60,426 nucleotides of DNA from an uncultured Clostridia bacterium. GTDB taxonomy: Bacteria; Bacillota; Clostridia; Peptostreptococcales; Anaerovoracaceae. This document shows, one piece after another, positions 34,401-43,481 of this stretch. The position numbers and the translations under genes are program-made. Where the stretch lies: the NCBI GenBank assembly GCA_947302715.1, contig CAMYVY010000013.1, forward strand, positions 1 to 60,426. Reading direction: 5' to 3'. The notes under the pieces are model-generated. The model was not told the origin of the DNA. It did not search any database and was given only the letters and a program-made list of their open reading frames with translations. Each line of letters starts with the position of its first letter. The first letter of the stretch is position 1.

Positions 34401-34760
34401 TCATTTTGCGGGAACATTAAAGTCCGTATCTGGACAACGTTCCTTTAAATCCTTCATGAGTTCGATCGCAGCTCTTTCCCCGGGGAGCTGGATGACGGCA
34501 AGTTCTTTCTCACCATCGCCGATAACCAAATTCTCCACTCTGAAGTTCCCGTTCCCACAGCACATCTTGGCCGGGACATTCATTACCCTTCGGAAGCAAT
34601 TCTTGATGTCGGCATATGGAATGTAGTAATTCTTTAAACCCGCACGAAAAACAAAATTGTCTTTTCCAAGTCTAATTACACCAATCTGCCTGGCATTCCT
34701 TTTTTCTTCATCAAGGATTTTGCTGTCTACTATGGTTTCTGTTAGCGGATAATACGCCAT
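34401..34760 (-). CDS. Unknown small protein (119 aa), first gene of the cstA unit
   Basis: Not recognised. From the ATG at 34760, placed 6-8 bases after GAGAGGGG; the frame stays open upstream to 34841 but without a ribosome site. The product has short strands (IGVIRLGKDNFVFRAG, YYIPYADIKNCFRRV, NFRVENLVIGDGEKELAVIQLPG) then a helix, a pattern like a PH-type or LytTR-less beta-barrel domain, but this is only an impression. It contains MCCG near the middle. Co-directional and 15 bases ahead of the 167-residue gene. Confidence 0.68.
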   Translation of the reverse strand: MAYYPLTETIVDSKILDEEKRNARQIGVIRLGKDNFVFRAGLKNYYIPYADIKNCFRRVMNVPAKMCCGNGNFRVENLVIGDGEKELAVIQLPGERAAIELMKDLKERCPDTDFNVPAK

Positions 34761-34851
34761 ATATAATCCCCTCTCTATTATCGCGATGATTGGATTCCCC
34801 CAAGGACTTAGCGAACACATATTGTAAATAAGGTTCAACAATCAAATAAAA

Positions 34852-34877
34852 CACACATACCGCATATGGTATGTGTG
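34852..34877 (-). terminator. Terminator after the cyclophilin gene
   Basis: CACACATACC pairs perfectly with GGTATGTGTG around a 6-base loop and is followed on the minus strand by TTTTATTTG. Confidence 0.85.
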
Positions 34878-34938
34878 GCAATAATACTATAGCCCTTATT
34901 ACTATATTGTTACTTGTTAACAAAAAATGTGTTTTGAT

Positions 34939-35664
34939 TTAGTCAACAACTACAATCTCTGTAATTACAGGCTGGTTCTCAGCGGGGATAGTACCATTAT
35001 TGTCAATCGGCTGAGCATCGCTTGCAATTTTATCCGCAACGTCTTGACCCTCCGTTACAATCCCGAATGCTGCATAGTTTCCGTCCAGGAATTCTGAATC
35101 AGCAACGGTAATAAAGAACTGAGAACTGGCACTGTTCGGATTCTGTGAGCGAGCCATGGATATAACGCCCTTCTTGTGCGAGATATTGTTCTCCACTCCA
35201 TTAGCTGCAAATTCACCCTTGATGGTCTGATCGGAACCACCGAAGCCGTTACCCTGCGGGTCACCGCCTTGAATCATAAAACCATCCATAATTCTGTGGA
35301 ATGTGAGACCGTTGTAAAACCCGTCGTTAGCAAGATTTATAAAGTTCTCAACCGTGATTGGGGCTGTATCTCCATCCAGTTCCAGCTTAATCGTTCCATA
35401 GTCTTTGACATTGATTTCTACGTGATGCATTCCATATCCTCCTGTACTTTCTTCACTATTATCTTCACTGCTTGCACTGCTTTCAGTGCTGCTATTACTA
35501 TCTTCATCGCTGCTCGTACTGCTACTGCTCATTGTTGTGTTGCCGCCATCGCTATTTGAATTTCCGCAGCCCGTAAAGGCGAACACAAACAATAGCATTA
35601 CGACAACTAAAATTACCTTTTTCTCAATTCCTCTTTTTCCAATAGAATTAATTGACTTTCTCAA
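34939..35664 (-). CDS. Peptidyl-prolyl cis-trans isomerase, cyclophilin-type lipoprotein
   Basis: An extracytoplasmic foldase, 241 residues. The signal peptide has a lipobox FAFTGC (Cys33) and a Ser/Glu-rich linker follows to about residue 75. The cyclophilin domain has LTFHRIMDGFMIQGGD, GVISMARSQNPNSASSQFFI and AAFGIVTEGQDV, with the catalytic Arg kept. The start is a TTG 9 bases after GGAGG; no ATG lies before the hydrophobic core. The domain lacks the tryptophan often found in eukaryotic cyclophilins, as usual for bacterial forms. A terminator follows. Confidence 0.92.
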   Translation of the reverse strand: MRKSINSIGKRGIEKKVILVVVMLLFVFAFTGCGNSNSDGGNTTMSSSSTSSDEDSNSSTESSASSEDNSEESTGGYGMHHVEINVKDYGTIKLELDGDTAPITVENFINLANDGFYNGLTFHRIMDGFMIQGGDPQGNGFGGSDQTIKGEFAANGVENNISHKKGVISMARSQNPNSASSQFFITVADSEFLDGNYAAFGIVTEGQDVADKIASDAQPIDNNGTIPAENQPVITEIVVVD

Positions 35665-35686
35665 CTCCCTATTCCTCCTATTCGCC

Positions 35687-36013
35687 TCAAAGTTTAATCC
35701 CCGTATAGGTGATTTTGTTTATGAACAAGATTTTTTTGAGGTCGAAATGAATCTCTTCGCCTATCTCCATGCGATAGTTCGGAAGAAGTACCACAGCCTC
35801 TGCGGGGCTAATCCCCTCAATCGCAAGTTCACGATATTTCTTTTTTTCTTTTAAATAATCGCGATGCGAATTGTCACATGTCCTTATAAAGATTTCCGAT
35901 ACATCAAAATCAGAGGTATCAGAAGTTGCAACCTCGACTACTATATTACGTTTCTTCTTATTTTTCAAGAACTCCCATAGATTCGGAGATACGGTTACTT
36001 TTCTTTCCGCCAT
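35687..36013 (-). CDS. Unknown small protein (108 aa)
   Basis: Not recognised with confidence. A soluble protein with a basic N terminus (NLWEFLKNKKKRNIVVEVATSD), a single cysteine in IFIRTCDNS, and an ending GEEIHFDLKKILFINKITYTGIKL. A loose resemblance to HesB-like small Clostridia proteins was considered but cannot be shown. The ATG at 36013 lies in a 13-bp direct duplication (TAATGGCGGAAAA twice), so an out-of-frame ATG occurs just upstream. It precedes the cyclophilin gene by 22 bases. Confidence 0.65.
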   Translation of the reverse strand: MAERKVTVSPNLWEFLKNKKKRNIVVEVATSDTSDFDVSEIFIRTCDNSHRDYLKEKKKYRELAIEGISPAEAVVLLPNYRMEIGEEIHFDLKKILFINKITYTGIKL

Positions 36014-36102
36014 TATTTTCCGCCATTATATTTTGCTTTCACATCATGCGCTAACAGCAATTCACAGCAAACTAAATAATTGCCACTCTATTATACTTCA
36101 TA

Positions 36103-36131
36103 TTGCTTCAAATGGAAATTCAATATATACT
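36103..36131 (+). promoter_or_regulatory. Promoter of the GltD-like/hydrogenase operon
   Basis: TTGCTT, a 17-base spacer, TATACT. The start point near 36138 gives a leader of about 70 bases before the ATG at 36207. A TTGACA at about 36160 has no matching -10. Confidence 0.6.
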
Positions 36132-36206
36132 ATAGGGGTAGTTAATTCTTTGACAATCATATTATTCTTTACTTCTTTTTTATCATAAGAACACGGGGAG
36201 GTTTTT

Positions 36207-38042
36207 ATGAAGAGACTCACTATTCAGGCCCCGGACTTAAGGCAGCAGACCTTGGATAACCTGGGCCGCAGATTCGTTAAGCGCATTGAAGCATCGCCTC
36301 ATGGTCTTTGTCCTGTAGATGTGCTCTTAAGCTATCTCAGGCTTTGTCATGCGCAGTCATGCGGAAAATGCACACCTTGCCGCGTCGGTCTTTGGCATCT
36401 TACCTTGATGCTGAAATCCATCAAAGAGGGTGAGGCAACAATGGAAACACTGGACCTCATCGAGCAAACAGCCAAGAATATCAGTGATTCGGCAGACTGT
36501 GCCATCGGCTTTGGTGCCGGCGACATGGTCTTAAGTGCTTTGGATGGACTGAGAGAAGATATGATTCATCATATCGAATTCGGTCGCTGCCTCTACGGAA
36601 TTGAGGAGGCCATTCCATGCACCTTTGTTTGTCCCGCTCATGTTGATGTTCCGGGCTATATCGCTTTGATAAAAGCGGGCCGCTATGAGGACGCAGTACG
36701 ATTAATCAGGAAGGATAACCCCTTCCCATCTGTATGCGGATATGTCTGCGAGCACCCATGCGAAAACAATTGCAGAAGACTTATGGTGGATGATGCAGTC
36801 AATATCTGCGGACTGAAACGGTTCGCCGTTGACAATGCCGGAGAAATCGAGACACCTAAGAAAGAAGAAGCTACAGGGAAGCGCGTTGCAGTCGTCGGCG
36901 GAGGACCCGGCGGACTTACATGCGCATATTATCTGACTCTAATGGGTCATGATGTAACCGTTTACGAGCAAAGGTCCAAGCTCGGCGGAATGCTTAGATA
37001 CGGCATTCCGGATTACAGACTGCCTCAGGACATTCTCGACAAAGATATCAACTATATCATAAACACGGGAGTGAACGTAGAGCTTGATACCAGCGTCGGA
37101 AACGATATCTCCGTTGATGAACTTAAAGAAAAATACGATGCCGTCTACCTATCCATAGGAGCTCACGATGATAAGAAACTCGGTGTTGACGGTGAGGACG
37201 GAGAGAATGTAATCAGTGCAGTAATGATGCTCAGAAATATCGGTGAAGGAAATGCACCGGACCTCAAGGGAAAACGCGTCTGCGTAATCGGCGGCGGAAA
37301 CGTTGCGATGGACGCCGTAAGAAGCAGCCTGAGACTCGGGGCGAGCAAAGTAAGCTGCGTCTACAGAAGGCGTATCGATGATATGACCGCACTTCTCGAA
37401 GAGATTCTGGAAGCCGAGGCGGAGGGTGCAGCAATCAGAACCTTGATGGCACCCGATCACATCGAACTCGACAGCGAAGGAAAAGTCTCTGCCCTTTGGG
37501 TAAGGCCGCAGCTGACGAGCTTCATCGGTCAAGACGGTAGACCAACGGTTGTCAATTCCGATGAAGACCCTGTCAGGATTCCATGTGACTACGTCATCGT
37601 AGCAATCGGTCAATCGATCAACGCCAAGCCATTTGAATCCAGTGGACTACAGACCAAACGAGGAGTAATCCAAGCGGAAGAATCCAGTTTTGTTACAGGA
37701 AGCAAAAACGTATTCGCCGGCGGCGACGCCGTATCCGGTCCTGCCACGGTTATCAAGGCTGTTGCAGCGGGTAAGGTCGCAGCCAACAACATCGACTATT
37801 TCTTGGGATACTCCCACGTCATAGAAACCGATATAGAAGTTCCGGAACCAAGGATGACAAATATTCCGCCGTGCGGAAGAGTGAACCTGCCAAACAGACC
37901 GATAGACGATATTGAAGGCGACTTTGATTTGGTGGCAATGGGTATGACCAGACAGGCCGCCGAGCAGGAATGCGAACGCTGCCTGAGGTGCGACCACTTC
38001 GGATTCGGAAGTTTCAGAGGAGGGAGGAATCTATCATGGTAA
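36207..38042 (+). CDS. NuoF-tail/GltD-type flavoprotein oxidoreductase linked to hydrogenase
   Basis: A 611-residue iron-sulfur flavoprotein. Residues 45-120 match the C-terminal [4Fe-4S] region of NuoF (SCGKCTPC at 51-58, then C98). From about residue 125 it is a GltD-like NADPH-dependent subunit: FVCPAHVDVPGYI, SVCGYVCEHPCENNCRR (two 4Fe-4S sites), the FAD loop VAVVGGGPGGL (about 228-238) and a second dinucleotide loop VCVIGGGNVAMDAVR (about 357). The ribosome site GGGGAGG is strong. The end overlaps the hydrogenase start by 7 bases, so the two are probably one complex passing electrons between NAD(P)H and H2. This gene pair fits the group A2, glutamate-synthase-linked class of [FeFe] hydrogenases; direction and coenzyme are inferred. 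Confidence 0.85.
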   Translation: MKRLTIQAPDLRQQTLDNLGRRFVKRIEASPHGLCPVDVLLSYLRLCHAQSCGKCTPCRVGLWHLTLMLKSIKEGEATMETLDLIEQTAKNISDSADCAIGFGAGDMVLSALDGLREDMIHHIEFGRCLYGIEEAIPCTFVCPAHVDVPGYIALIKAGRYEDAVRLIRKDNPFPSVCGYVCEHPCENNCRRLMVDDAVNICGLKRFAVDNAGEIETPKKEEATGKRVAVVGGGPGGLTCAYYLTLMGHDVTVYEQRSKLGGMLRYGIPDYRLPQDILDKDINYIINTGVNVELDTSVGNDISVDELKEKYDAVYLSIGAHDDKKLGVDGEDGENVISAVMMLRNIGEGNAPDLKGKRVCVIGGGNVAMDAVRSSLRLGASKVSCVYRRRIDDMTALLEEILEAEAEGAAIRTLMAPDHIELDSEGKVSALWVRPQLTSFIGQDGRPTVVNSDEDPVRIPCDYVIVAIGQSINAKPFESSGLQTKRGVIQAEESSFVTGSKNVFAGGDAVSGPATVIKAVAAGKVAANNIDYFLGYSHVIETDIEVPEPRMTNIPPCGRVNLPNRPIDDIEGDFDLVAMGMTRQAAEQECERCLRCDHFGFGSFRGGRNLSW

Positions 38043-39805
38043 GTATCACGATAAACAATATGCCTATTCGCGTAGAAGAAGGCACAACCATCATGGAAGC
38101 CGCAGAATCCAATGGTATTTCCATACCCCATCTCTGCTATCTTAAGGAGATAAACGAAATCGGAGCATGCCGTATGTGCTGTGTTGCGGTGGATGGAGAA
38201 AAGGGTCTGGTACCATCCTGTAATACTGCGGTAAAGGACGGAATGGTAGTCCACACCAATACCAAAGAAGTCAGAAATGCAGCAAAGTCAAATCTATGCA
38301 TGATACTGAGCCAACACGACAGCAAATGCTCCATGTGCGACAGGAACGGAACCTGCCAGCTTCAGGCTCTTGCTCGTGAATTCGATATCTATGAAAACTA
38401 CTTCCCTGCGGATATTCCATCGGACCACGAGAGGGAATGGCCATCCGAATTCCCTCTATACAGGGATGCCGGGCGCTGCATCAAATGCATGCGATGCGTC
38501 CAAGTCTGCAAGAAGGTCCAGGCGCTATCGATTTGGGATCTAACGGGAACCGGTGGAAAAGCAAGAATCGACGTAAACCAGAGCAAGGCAAACAGCATCA
38601 CGGAATCCGACTGCAGCATCTGCGGACAGTGCATCACCCACTGCCCGGTCGGAGCGCTTAGAGAAAGAAAGGATGCCAACCTGGTTCAAGCAGCAATCGA
38701 CAATCCTGAAATTACAACCATCGTTCAGATCGCGCCGGCGGTAAGAACTGCCTGGGGAGAGTCACAGGGCGTAAGTCCGGAAGTTGCGACCGTCAATAAA
38801 CTCGCGGGCGCACTAAAGGCCATGGGCTTCGATTATGTATTTGACACCAGTTTCTCCGCCGACATGACCATCATGGAAGAAGGAACCGAATTCCTCGAAA
38901 GGCTTCAGGCCGGTGACCTAAAGAAATATCCGATGTTCACAAGCTGCTGCCCGGGCTGGGTAAGATTTATCAAGTCCCAATATCCGGAGCTTGTTTCTCA
39001 GCTTTCCACATCAAAGTCACCGCAGCAGATGTTCGGAGCGATAATCAAGACCTATTACGCCAATAAGCTCGGAATCCCGGCAGAAAAAATCTGCTCAGTC
39101 TCTGTAATGCCGTGCGTATCAAAGAAGTCGGAATGCGATATTCCGGTTATGAATGACAGCGGATTTAAGGATGTTGACTACGTTCTTACGACTCGAGAAG
39201 TAGTTGGTCTTCTCGCTTCAAACCATATAACTGCGGAATCCGCACCCGAAGCTCCATTCGATAAAATCATGGGAAGCTATACAGGTGCCGGAGTCATCTT
39301 CGGAGCAACGGGCGGTGTAATGGAGGCGGCTTTAAGATCCGCATACTATTTCGTAACGGGAGAACTCCCACCCGTCGACGCATTTAACTTTGTTGATGCC
39401 GGTTCCTCAAGGCCGTGGCAGGAAGCGGAATTCGATGTCGCAGGAACGAAGCTGAGAATCGCAGTTGCGAGTGGACTCGGAAATGCGGATAAGCTATGCC
39501 AGGCTATCCTGAGCGATCAGGTCCACTACGACTTTGTTGAAATCATGGCATGTCCCGGAGGGTGTGCGGGAGGCGGAGGACAGCCCTACCGCCTGGAGGA
39601 TATTGAACCGGCGGCAACGCGCGGAAAGGTTCTCTACGACATAGACAAGAAGATGGATCTCCGTTATAGCCACGAAAATCCGGATATCATCGCACTCTAC
39701 GATGAATTCCTGGAAAAGCCAATGGGAGAAAAATCCGAGCATCTTCTTCATACGGACCACTTCGCTTGGAAGATGCCTACCGAAAAGGCCAGAAGCGAAA
39801 GTTAG
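38036..39805 (+). CDS. [FeFe] hydrogenase large subunit (group A2-like)
   Basis: A 589-residue hydrogenase that reversibly makes H2. N-terminal [2Fe-2S] (Cys 34, 45, 48, 62), a His/Cys-ligated cluster region (H94, C98, C101, C107), two [4Fe-4S] sites (C148-158, C193-203), then the H-cluster domain: TSCCPGW at about 302, MPCVSKKSEC at about 358 and MACPGGCAGGGGQP at about 504. All H-cluster cysteines are present. The ATG at 38036 follows GGAGGGAGG and overlaps the flavoprotein gene. A short C-terminal tail ends the gene. Maturases HydE, HydF and HydG are not in the window. Confidence 0.93.
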   Translation: MVSITINNMPIRVEEGTTIMEAAESNGISIPHLCYLKEINEIGACRMCCVAVDGEKGLVPSCNTAVKDGMVVHTNTKEVRNAAKSNLCMILSQHDSKCSMCDRNGTCQLQALAREFDIYENYFPADIPSDHEREWPSEFPLYRDAGRCIKCMRCVQVCKKVQALSIWDLTGTGGKARIDVNQSKANSITESDCSICGQCITHCPVGALRERKDANLVQAAIDNPEITTIVQIAPAVRTAWGESQGVSPEVATVNKLAGALKAMGFDYVFDTSFSADMTIMEEGTEFLERLQAGDLKKYPMFTSCCPGWVRFIKSQYPELVSQLSTSKSPQQMFGAIIKTYYANKLGIPAEKICSVSVMPCVSKKSECDIPVMNDSGFKDVDYVLTTREVVGLLASNHITAESAPEAPFDKIMGSYTGAGVIFGATGGVMEAALRSAYYFVTGELPPVDAFNFVDAGSSRPWQEAEFDVAGTKLRIAVASGLGNADKLCQAILSDQVHYDFVEIMACPGGCAGGGGQPYRLEDIEPAATRGKVLYDIDKKMDLRYSHENPDIIALYDEFLEKPMGEKSEHLLHTDHFAWKMPTEKARSES

Positions 39806-39846
39806 TTTATTGATTTATCAGTATCAAAAGAACATCAAAAAAGTCA

Positions 39847-39872
39847 GGGACGGTTCCAAATGGAACCGTCCC
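39847..39872. terminator. Bidirectional terminator between convergent hydrogenase operons
   Basis: GGGACGGTTCCA and TGGAACCGTCCC form a perfect 12-bp stem with a 2-base loop. The plus strand continues TTCACTTTGCTT and the minus strand TGACTTTTTTG. Confidence 0.9.
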
Positions 39873-39882
39873 TTCACTTTGC

Positions 39883-41595
39883 TTATTTATGTGTATAGTG
39901 TACATGGAGAAGTTCATGTTCTCTTCCGTTTAGAACGGTACTATAGAGTTCCTTCATGAGAGGATTGTCCTGGGACCTCTTGATGGTGCTTACTCTATCC
40001 GCAGAATAGAGTCCCTTCCCTCTTTCCGTCTTTGCTTCAAACGGCATATAGGGTTGTCCGGCACCGCTTACGCAACCTCCCGGGCAGGCCATAACCTCTA
40101 CCAAATCATAATTTGCTTCACCCGATTTAATCTTCTCGAGAAGCCTGCTCGCGTTTGCAAGTCCGCTCACGACAGCTATATGCACTTCTCTTTCTCCGTG
40201 CATTACGGTCGCTTCCTTTACGCCATCCATTCCGCGTACACCGCTATAAGAAATACCTTCAAGCGTGGTTCTCGAATTATCCGTAGAAATCTTTCTTAGA
40301 ACAGCCTCGGTTACGCCACCCGTTACGCCGAATATCACACCGGCTCCTGACATGGTTCCAAACGGCATATCTACGGATTCGGGTTCCAATTCATCAAAGA
40401 CGATTCCGGACTCCTTGATCATGCGGATAAGTTCCTGCGTTGTCAGAACCTCGTCCGTCGCAGGACCGTATTCCGTCTTGAATTCGTCTCTTCTGCATTC
40501 GAATTTCTTTGCGGTGCATGGCATGAAGGCCACATGGTAGTGCTTGGTTTTTCCTTCCGGCAGATTGTCTCTATAGTATTCCTTGATCGTGGCACCGAAC
40601 ATGCTCATTGGTGAGCGGCAGGTTGAAATATTCGGTAGGAATTCCGGATACTTCTTTTCGACAAACTGAACCCACGCAGGACAGCATGATGTGAATAGCG
40701 GCATATTTTCACCCGTGGAAATCCTCTCCACGAATTCGTTTGCTTCCTCAATCACGGTAAGATCCGCACCGGTCGATGTATCAAAGACCTCATCGAATCC
40801 CATTCTGTGAAGTGATGCCACTATTCTGCCCATAGCGTTTTCACCATCGCCTATTCCAAGGTCCTTACCTATCGCAACTCTTACAGAGGGAGCGATTTCA
40901 CAGGTTACGAATGTGTCTTTTCTATCCACGGCATTCCAGACCTGCGTCGTGCAGTCATTGATTACGAGAGCTCCCGTCGGACAAACCGCGGAGCACTGTC
41001 CGCATCCAACGCAGGATGTTTCTGCGAGCGGTCTTCCAAATGCTGTGCTTATTTGCGCCTTTGATCCGCGATAAGCAAAGTCGATAGCCCCGACATTTTG
41101 AATCTCGTTACATTCTCTTACGCAGTCACCGCAGAGTATGCATTTGCTCGGAGTCCTTACGATGCAAGGAGAAGACTCGTCAATATAAGTCTCTTCCATC
41201 GTGAAAGGCTGCGCATTCGGGAATCTCACTCCTCCGATATCGAAACGAACGGCAAGGGTCTGAAGTTTGCACTTTCCGTTGTTCGCACATGTCGTACAGT
41301 CCCTGCAGTGATTAGCAAGAAGCAGTTCAAGAATCATTCTTCTATAGGTTCTTATTCTTAGCGTATTTGTAAAGATCTTCATTCCATCGCGAGGAGCGGT
41401 TGAGCAAGCAGCCATCAATCGTCCTCTTTCATCCTCTACCATGCACATACGGCATGCACCATAGACGGAGAGATCTGAATGATAGCAAAACGTAGGAAGC
41501 TTAATACCTATCTTCCTGCAGAGTTCAACCAAGTTTTTTTCACCCTCGATGGCGACGTGGGTCCCATCGATTATCATCATTTTTTTCTTTTCCAT
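39883..41595 (-). CDS. [FeFe] hydrogenase catalytic subunit of a trimeric NAD(P)-linked hydrogenase (HydA/HndD)
   Basis: A 570-residue hydrogenase. N-terminal [2Fe-2S] (C37, C48, C51, C64), the HCRDCTTCANNGKC cluster (96-109), two [4Fe-4S] motifs (CILCGDCVREC, CVGCGQCSAVC) and the H-cluster motifs TSCCPAW (about 302), MPCTAKKFEC (about 358) and MACPGGCVSGAGQP (about 502). Encoded downstream of NuoF- and NuoE-like subunits, which marks the electron-bifurcating or confurcating HydABC/HndABCD type (group A3): NADH plus reduced ferredoxin to H2. It differs from the convergent hydrogenase at 38036 in spacing and tail, so the two are not a recent duplication. Confidence 0.92.
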   Translation of the reverse strand: MEKKKMMIIDGTHVAIEGEKNLVELCRKIGIKLPTFCYHSDLSVYGACRMCMVEDERGRLMAACSTAPRDGMKIFTNTLRIRTYRRMILELLLANHCRDCTTCANNGKCKLQTLAVRFDIGGVRFPNAQPFTMEETYIDESSPCIVRTPSKCILCGDCVRECNEIQNVGAIDFAYRGSKAQISTAFGRPLAETSCVGCGQCSAVCPTGALVINDCTTQVWNAVDRKDTFVTCEIAPSVRVAIGKDLGIGDGENAMGRIVASLHRMGFDEVFDTSTGADLTVIEEANEFVERISTGENMPLFTSCCPAWVQFVEKKYPEFLPNISTCRSPMSMFGATIKEYYRDNLPEGKTKHYHVAFMPCTAKKFECRRDEFKTEYGPATDEVLTTQELIRMIKESGIVFDELEPESVDMPFGTMSGAGVIFGVTGGVTEAVLRKISTDNSRTTLEGISYSGVRGMDGVKEATVMHGEREVHIAVVSGLANASRLLEKIKSGEANYDLVEVMACPGGCVSGAGQPYMPFEAKTERGKGLYSADRVSTIKRSQDNPLMKELYSTVLNGREHELLHVHYTHK

Positions 41596-41597
41596 GA

Positions 41598-43481
41598 TTA
41601 TGCCCCCTCCCTGATAGCGTTGAAATTACAGTTTGAAATGCATGCACCGCACTTGATGCAAACGCTTTGGTCGATTTCATACGGGTTCTTTATTTCACCG
41701 TGAATCGCTCCAACCGGGCAGTTTCTAGCGCATTTGGAGCAGCCTTTACAGAGCTCCGGATCTATCGTATAAACCTTTAGCTTGCTGCATGCTCCTGCAG
41801 GGCAGCGTTTTTCGTAGATATGCGCCTCATATTCCTCTCTGAAATTTTTGATTGTGGAAAGGACAGGAGACGGTGCCGTCTTTCCGAGTCCGCAAAGCGA
41901 GGTATGCGATACCAGGTCAGCGATTTCCTCTAAGAGTTCTATGTCGCCATCCTCGCCCTTTCCGGCAACGATGCGTTCCAGAATTTCGAGCATGCGCAGC
42001 GTTCCCTCTCTACAGGGCACGCATTTTCCGCAGGACTCGTTCTGGGTGAAGTTCATAAAGAAGCGGGCTACCTCTACCATACAGGTCTTGTCGTCCATAA
42101 CAACCATACCGCCGGAGCCTATCATCGCACCGGCCTCGGTAAGGGAATCAAAATCAAGAGGAATGTCCAAATCCTTTTCGGTTAGGCAGCCCCCGGACGG
42201 GCCACCTATTTGAACTGCCTTGAACTTGGCATCCCCTCTCATTCCGCCACCTATATCAAAGATGACATCTCTAAGCGTCGTACCCATCGGAACCTCGATC
42301 AAGCCGGTATTCTTGATGTTTCCGGTAAGAGCAAAGGCCTTTGTTCCCGGACTGCTTTCGACTCCTATCGAGCGATACCACTTGGCGCCCTTGCTTATAA
42401 TTGTCGGAACATTGGCGTATGTCTCCACGTTATTCAGGTTGGTCGGCTTTTCGAATAGTCCGTGTTCAACTGTTCTCGGCGGCTTTACTCTCGGCATTCC
42501 GCGCTTGCCCTCGATAGATGCGGTAAGAGCCGAACCCTCTCCGCAAACAAAGGCACCTGCTCCGCGGTTAATGTGAATCCTGAAGCTGAAGTCCGTTCCG
42601 AGTATATTGTCTCCAAGTAGTCCCAGTTCTTCAGCCTGTGAAATTGCCATTCTAAGCCTCTCGACTGCAAGCGGATATTCTGCTCTAACGTAGATATATC
42701 CCTCGTTTGCACCTATTGCAATTCCGGATATTATCATACCTTCGAGCATTCTGTTTGGGTCGCCCTCCATAATCGAACGATCCATGAACGCACCCGGGTC
42801 ACCTTCATCTCCATTGCATACGATGTATTTAGGGAATTCCTTCTGCTTTCTACAGGAAGCCCATTTCTCGCCACATGGGAAGCCACCACCTCCTCTTCCT
42901 CTCAGGTTTGATTCCGTTATCTCATCGATAATCTCTTCGGGGGTCATATCAAAGAGAGCTTTCTCCATCGCGGAATAACCGCCAACGGAGAGGTAGCTTC
43001 TGATTGAAGTTGCGTTAATCTGACCGCAGTGCTCCAGGACGAGCCTCGTCTGCTTTTTGTAGAATGGAATTTCTTCCTGCTTTCTATATATTTCGCCGTT
43101 CATCTGGTAGGCAAGTCTATCAATGGGCTTGCCGTTTTTGATTGTCTCTTCAACAATCTCTTCGCAGTCCTCCAGCTTTACCTTTGTATAGAGCCATCCC
43201 TGGGGCTCTATCAGGAGCAATGGACCGAACTCACAGAATCCATGGCAGCCGGTCTTCTTCAGTCCTACAACCTCGCCATGTGGTTCCTCTGCAATTTCAA
43301 TATCCACGGGGATATTCTGTTCATCCATCAGTTCCTTCAACCGAGCGTAGATTTCAAGCGAACCTCCGGCAACACATCCCGTACCTCCACAGACCATTAT
43401 CGCCTTGGTCTCGTATTCGGCTATATCTATGCACTCCCGGCGAAGCTTTATCAGGTCTTCTCTACTTGTAAGTTTCTTCAT
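41598..43481 (-). CDS. NuoF-like NADH/FMN subunit of the trimeric hydrogenase (HydB/HndC)
   Basis: A 627-residue flavoprotein. N-terminal thioredoxin-like [2Fe-2S] domain (GGTGCVAGG ... TGCHGFCEFGP), NADH/FMN domain (GRGGGGFPCGEKW about residue 195, CNGDEGDPGAFMD), SLBB domain, the NuoF [4Fe-4S] motif ESCGKCVPCREG, and a C-terminal ferredoxin pair (CKGCSKCARNCPVGAI, CIKCGACISNC). It binds NAD(H) and is thought to be the bifurcation site. The stop lies 2 bases before the hydA start, and its ATG overlaps the end of the NuoE-like gene. Confidence 0.94.
   Translation of the reverse strand: MKKLTSREDLIKLRRECIDIAEYETKAIMVCGGTGCVAGGSLEIYARLKELMDEQNIPVDIEIAEEPHGEVVGLKKTGCHGFCEFGPLLLIEPQGWLYTKVKLEDCEEIVEETIKNGKPIDRLAYQMNGEIYRKQEEIPFYKKQTRLVLEHCGQINATSIRSYLSVGGYSAMEKALFDMTPEEIIDEITESNLRGRGGGGFPCGEKWASCRKQKEFPKYIVCNGDEGDPGAFMDRSIMEGDPNRMLEGMIISGIAIGANEGYIYVRAEYPLAVERLRMAISQAEELGLLGDNILGTDFSFRIHINRGAGAFVCGEGSALTASIEGKRGMPRVKPPRTVEHGLFEKPTNLNNVETYANVPTIISKGAKWYRSIGVESSPGTKAFALTGNIKNTGLIEVPMGTTLRDVIFDIGGGMRGDAKFKAVQIGGPSGGCLTEKDLDIPLDFDSLTEAGAMIGSGGMVVMDDKTCMVEVARFFMNFTQNESCGKCVPCREGTLRMLEILERIVAGKGEDGDIELLEEIADLVSHTSLCGLGKTAPSPVLSTIKNFREEYEAHIYEKRCPAGACSKLKVYTIDPELCKGCSKCARNCPVGAIHGEIKNPYEIDQSVCIKCGACISNCNFNAIREGA

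Noticed and set aside
35687..36013. Assignment of the 108-residue protein to a HesB-like/CC-motif family
   Set aside because: The resemblance is limited to the hydrophobic C-terminal pattern and the expected cysteine pair is absent.
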